From the NCBI GenBank assembly GCA_018340375.1, contig JAFFJZ010000030.1:1240001-1304000 (forward strand): 64,000 bases of DNA. The letters are read 5' to 3'. The position numbers and the translations under genes were made by a program. The stretch's first letter is position 1; each line of letters opens with the position of its first letter. A model generated the notes under the pieces. That model had not been told where the DNA came from. It was given only the letters and a program-made list of their open reading frames with translations, and searched no databases. Of the stretch, positions 22,436 to 33,469 are shown piece by piece. The stretch is from Gonatopus flavifemur (lineage: Eukaryota; Arthropoda; Insecta; Hymenoptera; Dryinidae).

Positions 22436-22716
22436 AGTAAAAATGATTCATATACGGTCCATATATAAACCGTAATTCATATATGAACTTCGTGAAAATC
22501 CTATATGGCACATACATGACCATATAAAATTCATACATGATCATTCGATCCATATAAGGACCAAACATGATCCATATATAAGCTAAAAACGCCATATTTG
22601 GGATGTGTATGGTCATATATGGCCCCTATATGAACTATACAGGGATCATGTATGAATTTGTGAAATTATATATGAGGTATGTTTGGTCATATATGTCATG
22701 TATATGACCAAACCTA
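22436..22716. repeat. Short-period CATATATGG-type repeat
   Basis: Repeated TCATATATG / CCATATA(T/A) words like those inside 21422-21791, without obvious termini. Probably a second, decayed member of that family. It is followed after two bases (TA) by the next foldback. Confidence 0.5.
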
Positions 22717-22718
22717 TA

Positions 22719-23291
22719 CAGGGTGACCCAAGTCGGATAGATTATATTTGGGCAGCATATTCCGCAGCCAGAATGCAACAACTTTTGTATTCGGCAAACT
22801 TTTTTTTGAGGCCTAGTTTTCGAGATATAAGCATTTTTAGATTTTTTTTCAAATCCAAATCACTCAAACACACGATATGCTACGTACTTGGGCTTGGGAC
22901 CATTCACTAAGTTGGACAACGACGGATCCCTGGAAAAAAAGTTCAACTATCCCATCATTGTTTGTTCCGGAGCTATAGCGATTTGAAATTTTTGAGCTTC
23001 TAGCCAATCACCGTTCAGCAACTTTAAATCGTTATAGCTCCGGAACAAACAATGATAGGATAGTTAAATTTTTTTTCCAGAGATCCGCCGTTTTCCAACT
23101 TAGCCAATGGTTTTAACCTCAAGTACGTAGCATATCGTGCTTTTGAGTGATTTGGATTTGAAAAAAAATCTGAAAATGCTTATATCTTGAAAACTAAGCC
23201 TCAAAAAAAATTTTGCCAAGCACAAAAGTTGTTGCATTTTGGCTGCAGAATATGCTCCCCAAATATAATCTATCCGACTTGGGTCATCCTG
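22719..23291. mobile_element. Foldback element, 573 bp, CAGGGTGACCCAAG termini
   Basis: The arms are mirror copies almost to the centre (CAGGGTGACCCAAGTCGGAT, then a shared ATTATATTTGGG block, later GCTCCGGAACAAACAATGAT). TA flanks each end (22717-22718, 23292-23293). The reported ORFs (22683-22910 plus, 23100-23426 minus) are mirror images produced by the palindrome. A decayed relative lies at 58345-58505. Confidence 0.85.
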
Positions 23292-23297
23292 TATATA

Positions 23298-25329
23298 CAG
23301 GGTGGGGCATTTAAAGTGTCGCGGGCGTTTTTTCCAAAAATAAAATGAGGTACGAGAAAATTTTTCGGACAAAAATTGTAGGGTATCGAGGGGGACATCC
23401 GATGGTGGCCTTGGCTTTGACCTCAAATCTCATCTTTGAGGGCATTCTGAGGTCAACTCTTGTTTTTTAAATAGCATCTCATATTTTTTACTGCAGATTT
23501 GGATTCTAGGTCAAAAACCAAGAAACTTTTGTCTGAACCATTTTCCTGAAATCCGCAAAGATGGCGCTCTAATCGATATTGTTCCATACTGAATCTGACA
23601 TTAGAATAACTCGAAAACGGAGGGTCTTGGAGGAGAATGTTTCGGACCAAAGTTGTCTGATTCCAAGGGGGACCCCTTGAACTGGAACGGAGGTGATGGG
23701 GTATAACAGACAAAACACAACACATTTCAATCGTCTACATCACTTGGATAATTTTAATGCAGTAGATGCTCAAAATGATGGCCTTCGACTTCAATACACA
23801 TTTCAAAACGTTTTACAAAAGATTGCTGAACTCGTGCTAAAATATCTTCATTGACGCTCGCGCATGCATTGATGATTCGTTGACGCATATTCTCAGGTGT
23901 AGTCGGTGCTTGTTGATAAACTGTATCTTTTATGTATCCCCATCAAAAAAAATCTGGAGAAGTAAGATCCGGAGAACGGGCAGGCCAATGAACTGGTCCA
24001 CGACGTCCTATCCATTGTCCAGGATAATCTCTGTCCAATATTTCTCGAGCTGTGACTGCATAATGGGATGGACAACCATCGTGTTGATACCACATATTCA
24101 ATCGTTCCTGAATAGGTATGTCTTCAAGTAATGTTGGAAGTACTTGATCTAAGAAATGTCTGTACTTCTCTCCATTTAGCGTATCTGCAATGAAGTACGG
24201 TCCAATTACTCGAGATCGAAAAATACCACACCAAACATTCACAGCCCATTGTCTTTGATGCTCTACTTGACGTAACCATCTTGGATTTTCTGTCGCCCAG
24301 TAATGCATATTATGTCGATTTACTTGACCATGATTGGTGAACGTCGACTCATCAGAAAATAATATGTTGATGAAGTTGTTATTGTGCATTTACGCTAGAC
24401 CCCATCGACAAAACTGTACACGATTTTCGAAATCATCACCGTGAAGGTCTTGATGCAAACAAATGTGATACGGATGGAATTTGTGACGTTTCGGTATTCG
24501 AAGAACACTTCTTCGAGAAATTCCCGAATGGAGTTCAATTTCACGAGAGCTTACGTGTGGATTATTGGCTACTGCAGCTAGTACATTAACTTCCGCATTT
24601 TCTCCGCTAACAGTTCTCATTCGATGTCGTTTTTCCCTTGTAACACTTCCCGTTTCTGAGAATAATTTTGTAATGCGTTGAAAATACCTAATGGATGGCG
24701 TTGTTCTTTCAGGAAATCGTTCTGCATACAGGTCATATGCTTGTCTGGGGTTCTTATGCACTTCACCGTAAATGTAGATCATATCGATCTTTTCAGAAAC
24801 CGTGTATCGGATATCCATGATTTTCAATTTGTCATAAACCAAGTAATAATCAAATGTAACTGACAAACTGACTTTCAAAATCGTGAATTTTCACTGAACC
24901 CCGTCGTTTGTTCACATCGCGTGAGCTCTGAATGGTGGTAATGTAGACGATTGAAATGTGTTGTGTATTGACAACTTTTGTACGAAACATTCTTTTGCAA
25001 GACCCTTCGTTTTCGAGTTATTCGAATGTCAGATTCAAAATGGAACAATATCGATTAGAGCGCCATTTTTGCGGATTTCAGGAAAATGGTTCAGACAAAA
25101 GTTTCTTGGTTTTTGACCTAGAATCCAAATCTGCAGTAAAAAATATGAGATGCTATTTGAAAAACAAGAGTTGATCTCAGAATGCCCTTGAAGATGAGAT
25201 TTGAGGTCAAAGCCAAGGCCACCATCGGATGTCCCCCTCGGTACCCTACAACTTTTGTCCGAAAAATTTTCTCGTATCTCACTTTATTTTTGGAAGAAAC
25301 GCCCGCGACACTTTAAATGCCCCACCCTG
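23298..25329 (-). mobile_element. Tc1/mariner-superfamily element, DD41D type, long TIRs
   Basis: It starts CAGGGTGGGGCATTTAAAGT and ends with the inverse. The inverted terminal repeats are unusually long: about 23298-23745 against 24943-25329, the right one lacking roughly 55 bp. TA lies at 23296-23297 and 25330-25331. A transposase frame fills the space between the TIRs on the minus strand. It sits six bases from the preceding foldback. Confidence 0.9.
23754..24818 (-). pseudogene. DD41D transposase with two in-frame stops
   Basis: From ATG 24818 the frame (354 codons before its own TAA at 23754-23756) is collinear throughout. An N-terminal helix-turn-helix half (MDIRYTVSEKIDMIYIYGE; later HVSSREIELHSGISRRSVL) is followed by the DDE_3-type catalytic half: FSDESTFTNHG (first D), WYQHDGCPSHYA (second D), SPDLTSPDFF (third D). 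There are 41 residues between the second and third aspartates, the spacing of the rosa/Visitor group (family knowledge), not the DD34D of mariner. Only two defects are visible: TAA at 24390-24392 after RWGLA, and TGA just after SPDFF where TTA/TTG (Leu) is expected before WGYIKD. Confidence 0.85.
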
Positions 25330-25331
25330 TA

Positions 25332-25655
25332 TATGATTCCCCTAGTAGGAATTTTGGACGGGAAAACACGAGGGCTTGATAGGCATACCTGATTTTCTAG
25401 CAGGTCCTTATGTTTCGTGACGGCTTCTTTTTTCTTGCTCGATTTCATGGAAATCTTATCCAAACCCTATTGTACCCTTGCGTTACAACCCTATTTGAAT
25501 CCCATTAGGGAAATCAGCTAAGTCTCGTGTGAGGGCCTCATAAGATTTTCCTTATTCACGGTTTCCGGATTCTAACCTGATCAAGACCCTATTGAAAATA
25601 GGGAATGCCAGATCAAATTTCTACTAGGGTCATTTTTACTAGGGTCTTTAATCGG
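25332..25655. repeat. Possible decayed element with CCCTAGTA motifs
   Basis: CCCCTAGTAGGAATTT near 25337 is inverted at 25600-25640 (AAATTTCTACTAGGGTC). ACCCTA / TAGGG words recur between. The boundaries are uncertain. Confidence 0.35.
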
Positions 25656-26265
25656 CAGTACATATCTCAATTGTGTCAGAATATTATTGGCGAAAGTTTG
25701 TGTTAACATTGATACAGAGTTGAACCAAAGTTATTATATCGGCCAATGTTCGCGAGGAAAAAAGAAAGTAGAAAAATTTACAATGTAGGATGACAATGCG
25801 TCGTTTCGAGTCTTTAAATGAAGATATTCTCTGTGATTCCTGCTATAAGTTTTACATAAAAAATCATTTCAAAAATGTATAATTGCCAATCGGCGTTTTG
25901 AATCGTGGATTCAACATTTTCAATAATCTTCAACAGTACGTGTAATTTTGAGTGCAAAACTCACTATGAGGAACTATCGTATTTCCCGCGCGGTTTATAC
26001 TCTCGCTTTACTTTAGCATCACTATACTCTGATAGAACTCCAGTCATTTTAGTCATTCTCCAGACATTGAGAGGCCGTACTGGGTTCTTGTGAGGGCCTC
26101 GCAAGGTCTAGTCAGGCTTCGTGAAAACCTTGAGAATCACTAGAGTACCCTAGCGAGAATGCGATTACAAAACAAATACCTTAATGCTCTACGCATTTAT
26201 GAGTTTTGTAATGCCTGCGCTCACGAAAAACTAGAGACTCCCCATATAGCGCACGAGTTCCCGCA
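25656..26265. other. No recognisable gene
   Basis: The 62-residue plus frame at 25905-26093 has no motif. GAGGGCCTC and related words at 26090-26110 recall 25520-25540. Otherwise I see nothing. Confidence 0.35.
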
Positions 26266-26270
26266 AAGAG

Positions 26271-26461
26271 GTCCCGTTTTGCTAATTAATATGTATTCAT
26301 TATGAATATTTTAAATTCAAAATCGACTCTTAATGAACAACTTAATGTTCAGAAAGAACTCATATCAAGATTTCCTATTGAACTGTCCGGGCATTCAATA
26401 CTTCTTCATTTTGAATTCAAAATATTCACAATGAATACATATTGATGAGCATAACAGGAAC
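26271..26461. repeat. Foldback, about 190 bp
   Basis: The left arm GTCCCGTTTTGCT, then AATATGTATTCATTATGAAT and TTTAAATTCAAAAT, is mirrored by the right arm ending GAGCATAACAGGAAC. No duplication identified at the ends. Confidence 0.7.
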
Positions 26462-26544
26462 TATTCGAGAGGTCTTTAGGAAGTCTTTATAAATTTAAAT
26501 TGATCATTTGTGCTGACTGGGTTGTAAGTGTCTCGCAAACGGTA

Positions 26545-26814
26545 CACGGAGAAAATCCTACAATACTGAGTACTGTAGCCGACACGACTGGCTCGTGTTA
26601 TGGGAAAGAATCATTTCAACGCTGCTGGTTACTGTAGTAACACGAACCAATCGTGTTTCCGCAGTAGAGAGTCGTTTTTCTACACTATTCTCTACTGCGG
26701 GGACACGACTGATTCGTGTTACTACAGTAACCAGCAGTGTTGAAATGATTCTTTTCCATAACACGAGCCAGTCGTGTCGGCTACAGTGGTCAGTATTGTA
26801 GGATTTTCTCCGTG
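26545..26814. mobile_element. Near-perfect hairpin MITE, 270 bp, CACGGAGAAAATCC termini
   Basis: Almost the whole element is one inverted repeat centred near 26680. Arms share CACGGAGAAAATCCTACAAT, a GCCGACACGACTGGCTCGTG block and GGTTACTGTAGTAACACGA. TA lies immediately outside both ends (26543-26544, 26815-26816). The two mirror 68-residue ORFs (26558-26764 minus, 26595-26801 plus) are palindrome artefacts. The high arm identity suggests a recent insertion. Confidence 0.9.
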
Positions 26815-26816
26815 TA

Positions 26817-27415
26817 CAAATTCGTGAACAGTGATGGCGCGGTAATTTACTCTAGGTAAAAAACGAGGTCGCTGATCGGTGAAATACCAAGTAACTTACC
26901 GACCAGGTTTTATACAGTCGTTGAGGTAAATTACCTCAGATTTTTTCCTTAAGAAACCTTAGATTTTCTCAACCTCAATTTTAATCGCAAGATAAATAGA
27001 GATGAATAATAACGAAATGAATAGAGAAGATAGATCGTTAAAACAAAACCCATAGAAAAAATTATTATTCGAACCTCGAAAACCAAATGGAATCCTGTAG
27101 TCCACTATTTAGTTTGTAAAAAAAAATTATCAGAAGACTCGACTGATACGATTGAAGAGCCATATGTATTTTTTCATCCACAATGAGCAATTGATTCAAT
27201 ATTTCAAAATCATATATGTTTACATCAGGACATATTGTAAGAAAATTTAACAACTAACCGAAACGATGGACACTTGATTTCTTATAAAAATAAAAGAAAA
27301 AAGGGAAAGCATTTGTGTGACAGGTATTTCTTGAATTATTTGATACTTCCTTAATCTAGTTTTGGCATGAAGCCTTATTTTTTCAGTATGAATATCACTA
27401 CTGAACTGACCCTGG
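26817..27415. other. No recognisable gene
   Basis: GGTAAATTACC-type words at 26845-26945 are weakly repeated and recur near 30310-30400. The 62-residue minus frame (27065-27253) has no motif. Confidence 0.35.
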
Positions 27416-27420
27416 TAACA

Positions 27421-27657
27421 CACGGAGAATTCTTTTTAAGAAACAAAAATAGAACTCTTCAAGAACTCTTTTCGAACTAATGAATTCATAAAGAGCTCTG
27501 GAGAACAATGTTTGGGACATTGACGAGTTCTTTTAGAGTACTCAAACAATACTTTCAGCATTCTCAAAGAATTCATCCAGAGCTGTTGATGAATTCATTA
27601 GTTCGGAAAAAGTTCTTGAAGAATTTTATTCTGGTTTTTGGAAAAGAATTCGTCGTT
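27421..27657. repeat. Foldback, about 237 bp, CACGGAGAATTC terminus
   Basis: The left arm CACGGAGAATTCTTTT, then AGAACTCTTCAAGAACTCTT and CGAACTAATGAATTCAT, is mirrored on the right. The right terminus is degenerate (AACGACGAATTC in reverse complement). It fits the CACGGAGA group but has no clear duplication. Confidence 0.65.
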
Positions 27658-28125
27658 CGTTATCTGGGTCACTATACCCTTTGATATAAGGCGAAAGGCT
27701 CATTCTGTAACAGGGCAATATTGGATACTCGATTGAAAAGAAAAAAAAAAGGACAACATTTCACCGAAAATTGGGTAATTTTTTAAGAACTAACCGTTTT
27801 TACATTTCACAACTGATCAGTTTGTTTTAGAACTAACTTTTTGGTAAGAACTGACCCTTATAATATGCCCTGGTTTACATAACGTTTGGATAGTCAATTC
27901 TTTGAATCATCTTGTTACAGATGAAAGTGCTGCATAAGTGCTGCTGATGATGTGAACAATACCAAAAAGATTTTTACAGTACCAAAAAAGACTATTAAGT
28001 TTTAGAGGATGGGATGCCCCCACAATGTTTTTACCATTTTTCTCGTATTCAGCACATCCAATCACTCCTAAAAATATAAAAAATGCTGTTTTCCGATATG
28101 GTTTTTTTAGGGATTAGTCCTTAAT
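27658..28125. other. No recognisable gene
   Basis: AAGAACTGACC / AACTAACC words recur around 27780-27870. No coding frame or strong inverted repeat. Confidence 0.35.
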
Positions 28126-28127
28126 CA

Positions 28128-28337
28128 CACAGTGAAGAATTTTTATGTATTTTTAACACACGTGTATGTCCCAGGAGGTCCACTCGCAATTTATGTCAAA
28201 TATTAACGCAAAAAATGTATCAAATCAACACAAAAATGTTAAATTTACACTGAAGATCTGTGAATTTCAGAATTTGATGTGTTTTTCCCAACACAAACTA
28301 TGAGTGGACCTCCTATCACACAAAATTTTTCGCTGTG
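28128..28337. mobile_element. Foldback, 210 bp, CACAG(T/C)GAA termini
   Basis: CACAGTGAAGAATTTTTATG and (right, reversed) CACAGCGAAAAATTTTGTGT bracket the element. AGGAGGTCCACTC is mirrored inside. CA lies immediately outside both ends (28126-28127, 28338-28339). The minus frame at 28245-28433 crosses the boundary and is not a gene. Confidence 0.7.
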
Positions 28338-28339
28338 CA

Positions 28340-29565
28340 GTTGAGTGTCAATCAAATGGAACATTTTTGAAATAAATTCTCCCATGCCACCCAATTTTCC
28401 GCACCGAAAATATCGTGGTAAAAGATTTATCAATCAAACCAAATATTCTGAAATTTTCAATGAATATCTGATAGATGAGCTAGACGAAAGTGGATTGGTA
28501 AGTTTATATCATTATCGAGGTAAATTTGGTTTGTTTGGATCATGATTCAGAAAAACAATTGCAATCTGCGAAGTATTCTAACGTTCAACTGAACGACAGC
28601 ACTCTAACTTAGCAAAATCGAAGGACAAACTTCTAAGAATACCAGCGTTTATCAATCATAGAAATTTGTACTCATCACAAGAAAACAATTCAAATATTGA
28701 TCCAAAACAGAAAGTTTCTGAATATCACTATTTTTTGAAAATTAAAGGAAAAAAGTTCAGGAAAATGTTTTTTTATGAGGAAAAAAGTTCAGATTCCGAT
28801 GTATACGCAAATCTCAATACTTGTATCCTTTCTTCCTTATTGAGTTTGCAAAATTTGCACAGCTGTCGGAGGTATTCACTGTTTCCAAAAAAAAAGGAAA
28901 AAAAACAATGAAACTTGAAAACATAATCATTTTTGAAAAATCGGAGACTGTATCTTGGTTTTTTGATCAGTCAGCTACGGTTAGTTTTAGAAAATGGTTT
29001 TCTACTCCAAACTATGGGATATTATGAATGTGAAGTTAAGAGTAACAAACACGGTTTCAATTCGGAATGCTGCACTGCCAAATTTGATCCTGATCAAAAA
29101 GATCTATTCAATCTCGCCAGATTTCATTGAAATTGGACGAAGATTGAGTTGAATCTCTGTGATTTGGGCAGTTCTATACATTTCTCCAACGACAATCCCA
29201 TTGAACCTCGCCAAATCCCAATGAATCTCGGACAATGTCCTGGCCGAATCTCCTGAAATTTCAGTATGTCGGATTCATTCTCGGGTACTACGCGCTTTAT
29301 AGAATTCAACGTTCAATGTTCCAAATTTCAATTGTTATGTGTTATTTTTTTGTCCAGTATTCGTAATCTTTCGTATTCACATGTGAAGATCAATTTTCTT
29401 CATCTGATTGTTCCTACTCTATGAAAGAATCTGAGAACAAAATCTCAGATTTTTATGAAGAAGAAGTTATTATATTTCCAAGTTCCATTTTTCTCCGAAA
29501 TAAGAATTGAGAACCAATGATATTTCTTGAAAGATCATAATGAAGAGCAAAGTTTTGAGAGATTA
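28340..29565. other. No recognisable gene
   Basis: Several 60-80-residue frames (28345-28545, 28666-28911, 28821-29027, 28933-29130 plus; 29124-29309 minus) overlap in different frames and contain no motif I recognise. No strong repeat. Confidence 0.35.
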
Positions 29566-29567
29566 AA

Positions 29568-29700
29568 GGTGTTTCTGATATCTGCTCTGAGCAGAGCAAG
29601 AGCAATTTTTGACCAATCAAGAAATCAGGAGAAGAATTTGGAATTTTTTGGTTGGTTGGAAACTGCTCTTGCTCTACTCGGAGCAGTTATTAGACAGACC
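29568..29700. repeat. Short foldback, 133 bp
   Basis: The left arm GGTGTTTCTGATATCTGCTC, then GAGCAGAGCAAGAGCA, is mirrored by TGCTCTTGCTCTACTCGGAG and ATTAGACAGACC. About 55 bp per arm. Confidence 0.7.
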
Positions 29701-29777
29701 CTAAGTATGAAAGAAAATTCTCATTTTGTTTTCAGAGTTTTAGAAAACAATTTAATTCTCAACATCTTTGTTTCTTG

Positions 29778-29942
29778 CCAACAAACACAACGTCTAAAAC
29801 TTCGCGAAAAATGTCGCATAAGACATCTTTTAGATGTCTATTAGATGTCTTTTACAGCATTGCCCGAAAGATATCTATTGGATACCTGAAAGACGTCTTA
29901 TGCAACATTTTTCGCGAAGTTTCAGACGTGGTGTTTGTTGGG
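29778..29942. repeat. Foldback, 165 bp, with AGATATCT-type core
   Basis: CCAACAAACAC then AAACTTCGCGAAAAATGT and GCATAAGACATCTTT are mirrored on the right. The core has the AAGATATCT words that characterise the composite repeats at 3960 and 56090, so it may be a small relative. Confidence 0.7.
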
Positions 29943-29974
29943 TTGAGATATTTTCTATTGGAATTCATATATTA

Positions 29975-30222
29975 CACTGTAAAAAAAATTTGTTGAATTC
30001 CAAACAAAAATGCTTGGAAATTTACAAACTTGGTTTGGAAAAATAATTTCCGAACCTTTTTTGTGAATTGCCGAACAAAAGTTTGTGAATTCTCAAAAAT
30101 CTTCGTGAAATCACAAAATTTTTTGAATGTTTACAAACTTTTGTTTGGTAATTTACAAAAAAAGTTTGTGTGAAAAACTGCCAAACTTCTTTGGAAGTTT
30201 AGAAAATATATTATTTACAGTG
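29975..30222. mobile_element. MITE, 248 bp, CACTGTAAA termini
   Basis: CACTGTAAAAAAAATTTG at the left is matched by CACTGTAAATAATATATT (reverse complement) at the right. The interior is alternating CCAAACAAA / TTTGTGAATT words. TA flanks both ends (29973-29974, 30223-30224). Non-coding. Confidence 0.8.
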
Positions 30223-30457
30223 TAGGGAATTTATTTCTACGTTAATAAATACTGAGATTCATCATTTGTTGAGGTTAGATAATTTGACCACCTGATTTTT
30301 TTTTACATCTACGAGGCAATTTACCAGTTTGTGACATGGATCAGGTAAATTACCAGTTCTTCACAGGTAATGGCAGAGAACAGTTTACGGCAAGTAAATT
30401 GGCATCATTGCTTGTGAGCGCCAAGGAGATTTCGGGTAGAATAATTAAACATTCTAT

Positions 30458-32691
30458 CAGGGTGTACCCTACAGTGTTTCGATTTGGATCGATATTTTTG
30501 TTTCTGCGCTCCCACCTGAATAACTTTCAGAATGTAGTTAAAAAAAATCCTCCCGCAACGTTCACGCTGACAAGAATTATTTGGAGGTGGCGCAATGGCT
30601 TTGAAGGTTTTTTATTTCATCAAAATATCATTGGTCTGTCAAAAATGAGGGTTGATTGCTCTTCAATAACTGAGGGTCATTTTCGAAGTGATTTTCTGCG
30701 TAGAATCCGAATCTGAAGTCAGAAGTGGGTCATCACATCAGTGTTTTGAGATATTTGAGTTAATTTATTCAGAAAAGGGATTTTTCTGCTTTTAACCTCC
30801 GATTTCTCAGCTTTTCTGGCACAAAAAATTTTTTCGAATATTTTTTCCCGTTTTTATAATTTAATACCAATCTTCTCCTCTAAAATCAGATATTGATCGA
30901 TCGCCTACGGTTCGTTCTTGCACAATTACAACCATTCTAAGTTATGGAATATGCCCCAACAACATCATGAGCATTCACATTATTAACCATCATTGGAACA
31001 TGTATACGTGCACAGAGGAAATAATCCATTACTCTTTCATGTAAAATACAATACTTTCCACTATGCTCCATATCAACGCCGGAATGAGTTTGGATTGTTA
31101 TTGAAATTTGTATTTCCACACAGTAAAATAGTTTCCTTAAGGAATTATATGGACGTTTTACAATGACCACAGTGAAAATTCTCATCAATTCAAGTTCAGA
31201 ACTTCATGGATTTTCAGGAAAATCTCTTGTTTAGAAAATATTGTACCGGAAACCATCATAAATTACTGTGGACTCCTGTAGAATCTGATGAGAATACCAT
31301 AATTTCTCTTGTCAATTCGAATCTGGTTCGCAGATGGTGCTGCACCACAGTAATTTGACCTGTTTTTTTTTTATCCGTGTGACGAGTTTTGGGGTCGCTA
31401 AGTAAGAATATCATGTCAGAAAATTGAGGTTTTTATTCCCCCACATCTTGGCGATCCCCCAACAGATCCTGGGGATATATTCTGTAACTCAGAGTGGCCG
31501 TAACTCTGCAGGAAGGAATCATAGGTGACTGATCTTGAAGAGTAAGAGTAGTACTGAATGATGCAATCAGACAAAAAGATTTGAAAAATTTTGTGTGGTC
31601 TGCACTTGACTTCGAACGTACCAGAGAAAAAACCCTTTTCCCGAGCACTCACGGAGAGAAAAAATTTGCTGACGCAGCAAATCGAGGTATTATATATAGA
31701 ATAGCAAAATTTTTTGCTGACCTAGCTGAAAATTTGCTATAACAGCAATCGTGTTAGCTACGACAGCAATTTTTTAGCTGTGGCAGCAAAAAATGTTTGC
31801 TCCGCCAGCAAATTTTCAGTATTATATACAGAATAGCAAACAAATTTTGCTGGGATAGCAAACATTTTTCGCTACCACAGCTAAAAATTCGCTGTCGCAG
31901 CTAACAAGATTGCTGGAACAGCAAATAGTTTGCTGTCGCAGCAAAAAATTTGCTGCTCTGGCAACAGGAATCCAGCCAAAGTAGATTTCGCTGCCACAGC
32001 GAATTCCTTTCTCTCCGTGCTTGACCTCAAATATCCCAGAATCTTGTCTTGATGACCCAATCTTGACTTGAGATTCGGATTCTGTGCAACAAATGACTCC
32101 AAAAATGACCCTTAGTCACTGAAGGGCAATCGAATTTTGCCAATGAGAAAATGTATTCCTCAAAGGGTTGATAATGTGAATGCTCATGATGTTGTTGGGG
32201 CATATTCCATAACTTAGAATTGTAATTGTGCAAGAACGAACCGTAGATGATCGATCAATATCTGATTTTGGAGGGGAAGATTGGTATCAAATTATAAAAA
32301 CGGGAAAAAATATTCGAAAAAATTTTTCGTGCCAGAAAAGTTGAGAAATCGGAGGTTAAAAGCAAAAAAATCCCTTTTCTGAATAAATTAACTCAAATAT
32401 CTCAAAACGCTGACGTGATGACCCACTTCTGGCTTCAGATTCGAAATCTACGCAGAAAATCACTTCGAAAATGCCCCTCAGTTATCGAAGAGCAATCAAA
32501 CCTCATTTTGGGAAGACCAATGATATTTTGATAAAATAAAAAACCTTCCAAGCTATTGCGCCACCTCTAAATAATTTTTGTTAGCGTGCAGGTTGCGGCA
32601 GGATTTTTTTTCAACCACATTCTGAAAGTTTTCCAGGTGGGAGCGAAGAAAAAAAAATATCGATCCAAAACGAAACACCTTAGTGTGCCCG
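30458..32691. mobile_element. 2.2-kb foldback element with about 530-bp arms
   Basis: 30458-30985 and 32165-32691 are inverted copies at about 90% identity by eye, including CTACGGTTCGTTCTTGCACA and AAGTTATGGAATATGCCCCA. Termini are CAGGGTGTACCCTA and (reversed) CGGGCACACTAAGG. TAT lies outside both ends (30455-30457, 32692-32694), a possible 3-bp duplication. The about 1.2-kb centre carries no transposase and contains the CACGGAGAG MITE at 31650-32019. Short frames at 30336-30716, 30937-31188 and 31416-31652 show no motif. Confidence 0.75.
31650..32019. mobile_element. MITE, 370 bp, CACGGAGAG termini, GCTG..CAGCAAA core
   Basis: CACGGAGAGAAAAAATTTGC at the left and CACGGAGAGAAAGGAATTCG (reverse complement) at the right. 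CT lies outside both ends. The interior repeats GCTG-N-CAGCAAA words and the block GGTATTATATATAGAATAGC, which it shares with the element at 54477. Nested in the 30458-32691 foldback. Confidence 0.8.
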
Positions 32692-32699
32692 TATCAAAG

Positions 32700-32860
32700 T
32701 ATTATATATAATTTATCCCAATTCAATACAGTTTATACATAATATTGTAACGTTCATGTATAAATTATATATAAATAATACTCATTATTGTAAATAATCA
32801 TTATATGTAAATTATATATAATGTTGAAAATTTTTCCTTTCGAGTGACTCGCGCCCCATT
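32700..32860. repeat. TATATAATTTAT-rich short palindromes
   Basis: Alternating ATTATATATAA and TTATATATAATG words between 32700 and 32825 form weak hairpins. AT-rich low-complexity DNA rather than an element with defined ends. Confidence 0.4.
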
Positions 32861-32865
32861 AGTTT

Positions 32866-33464
32866 TCCTCAAGACAGAGTATGATTTATGCACGTAAGAA
32901 TTATACACGTATTGATTGTACACGCAAAATAGAACCCAAAAGTATTTACACTCATAATTTTTTTTTAATACCTCATATTTAACACATAAGCTTTGGCGCA
33001 CGTCAAATTATTTGATGAGAAAATTGTACCCTAAATATTTTTCATGCTTGAAAAAAAAGTGTTTCACAAAAATCGTACACATGTCTTTATGCACGGACAA
33101 AAAATGTAATTAATTAGTGTATAATGATTGTACACCTAATGAAATCCATATGAGAAAATGTTTTTCGTTTTATTGAATAATTACTATGAATTAGATTAGG
33201 AGTACAATAATTATACACTGATTAATTTTATTTTCTGATCGTGCATAAACAATATGTGTACAATTTTTGTTGATTACATTTTTAAAGCTTGTAAAATATT
33301 TCTTGTACAATTTCTATGTCAATTAATTGAACGTGCACAAATAATCATTACATAAAATATTATGTGTTAGACAAAAATTATTAATGTAATTACTTTTGGG
33401 TGTTATTTTTCGTGTACAATCAATACGTGTATGATTCTTACGTTCATAAATCATGCCCTGTCTT
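32866..33464. repeat. 600-bp near-complete palindrome
   Basis: The outer arms (TTTTCCTCAAGACAG, ATGATTTATG(C/A)ACGTAAGA, ACGTATTGATTGTACACG) are mirrored at 33385-33464. The inverted match continues, with gaps, to a centre near 33165 (inner blocks AATCGTACACATGTC and ATTAGTGTATAAT). No coding potential and no clear flanking duplication. Confidence 0.75.
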
Positions 33465-33469
33465 CCTCA

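Noticed and set aside
26558..26801. Two overlapping 68-residue ORFs on opposite strands with similar peptides
   Set aside because: They are mirror images produced by a near-perfect hairpin element, not a duplicated gene. The same applies to pairs at 13344/14116, 22683/23100 and 23453/24956.
31119..31379. Another CAC-type MITE inside the large foldback loop
   Set aside because: CACAGTAAAA at the left and CACGGATAAAA at the right look like termini, but the arms do not match beyond them and the flanking dinucleotides differ.
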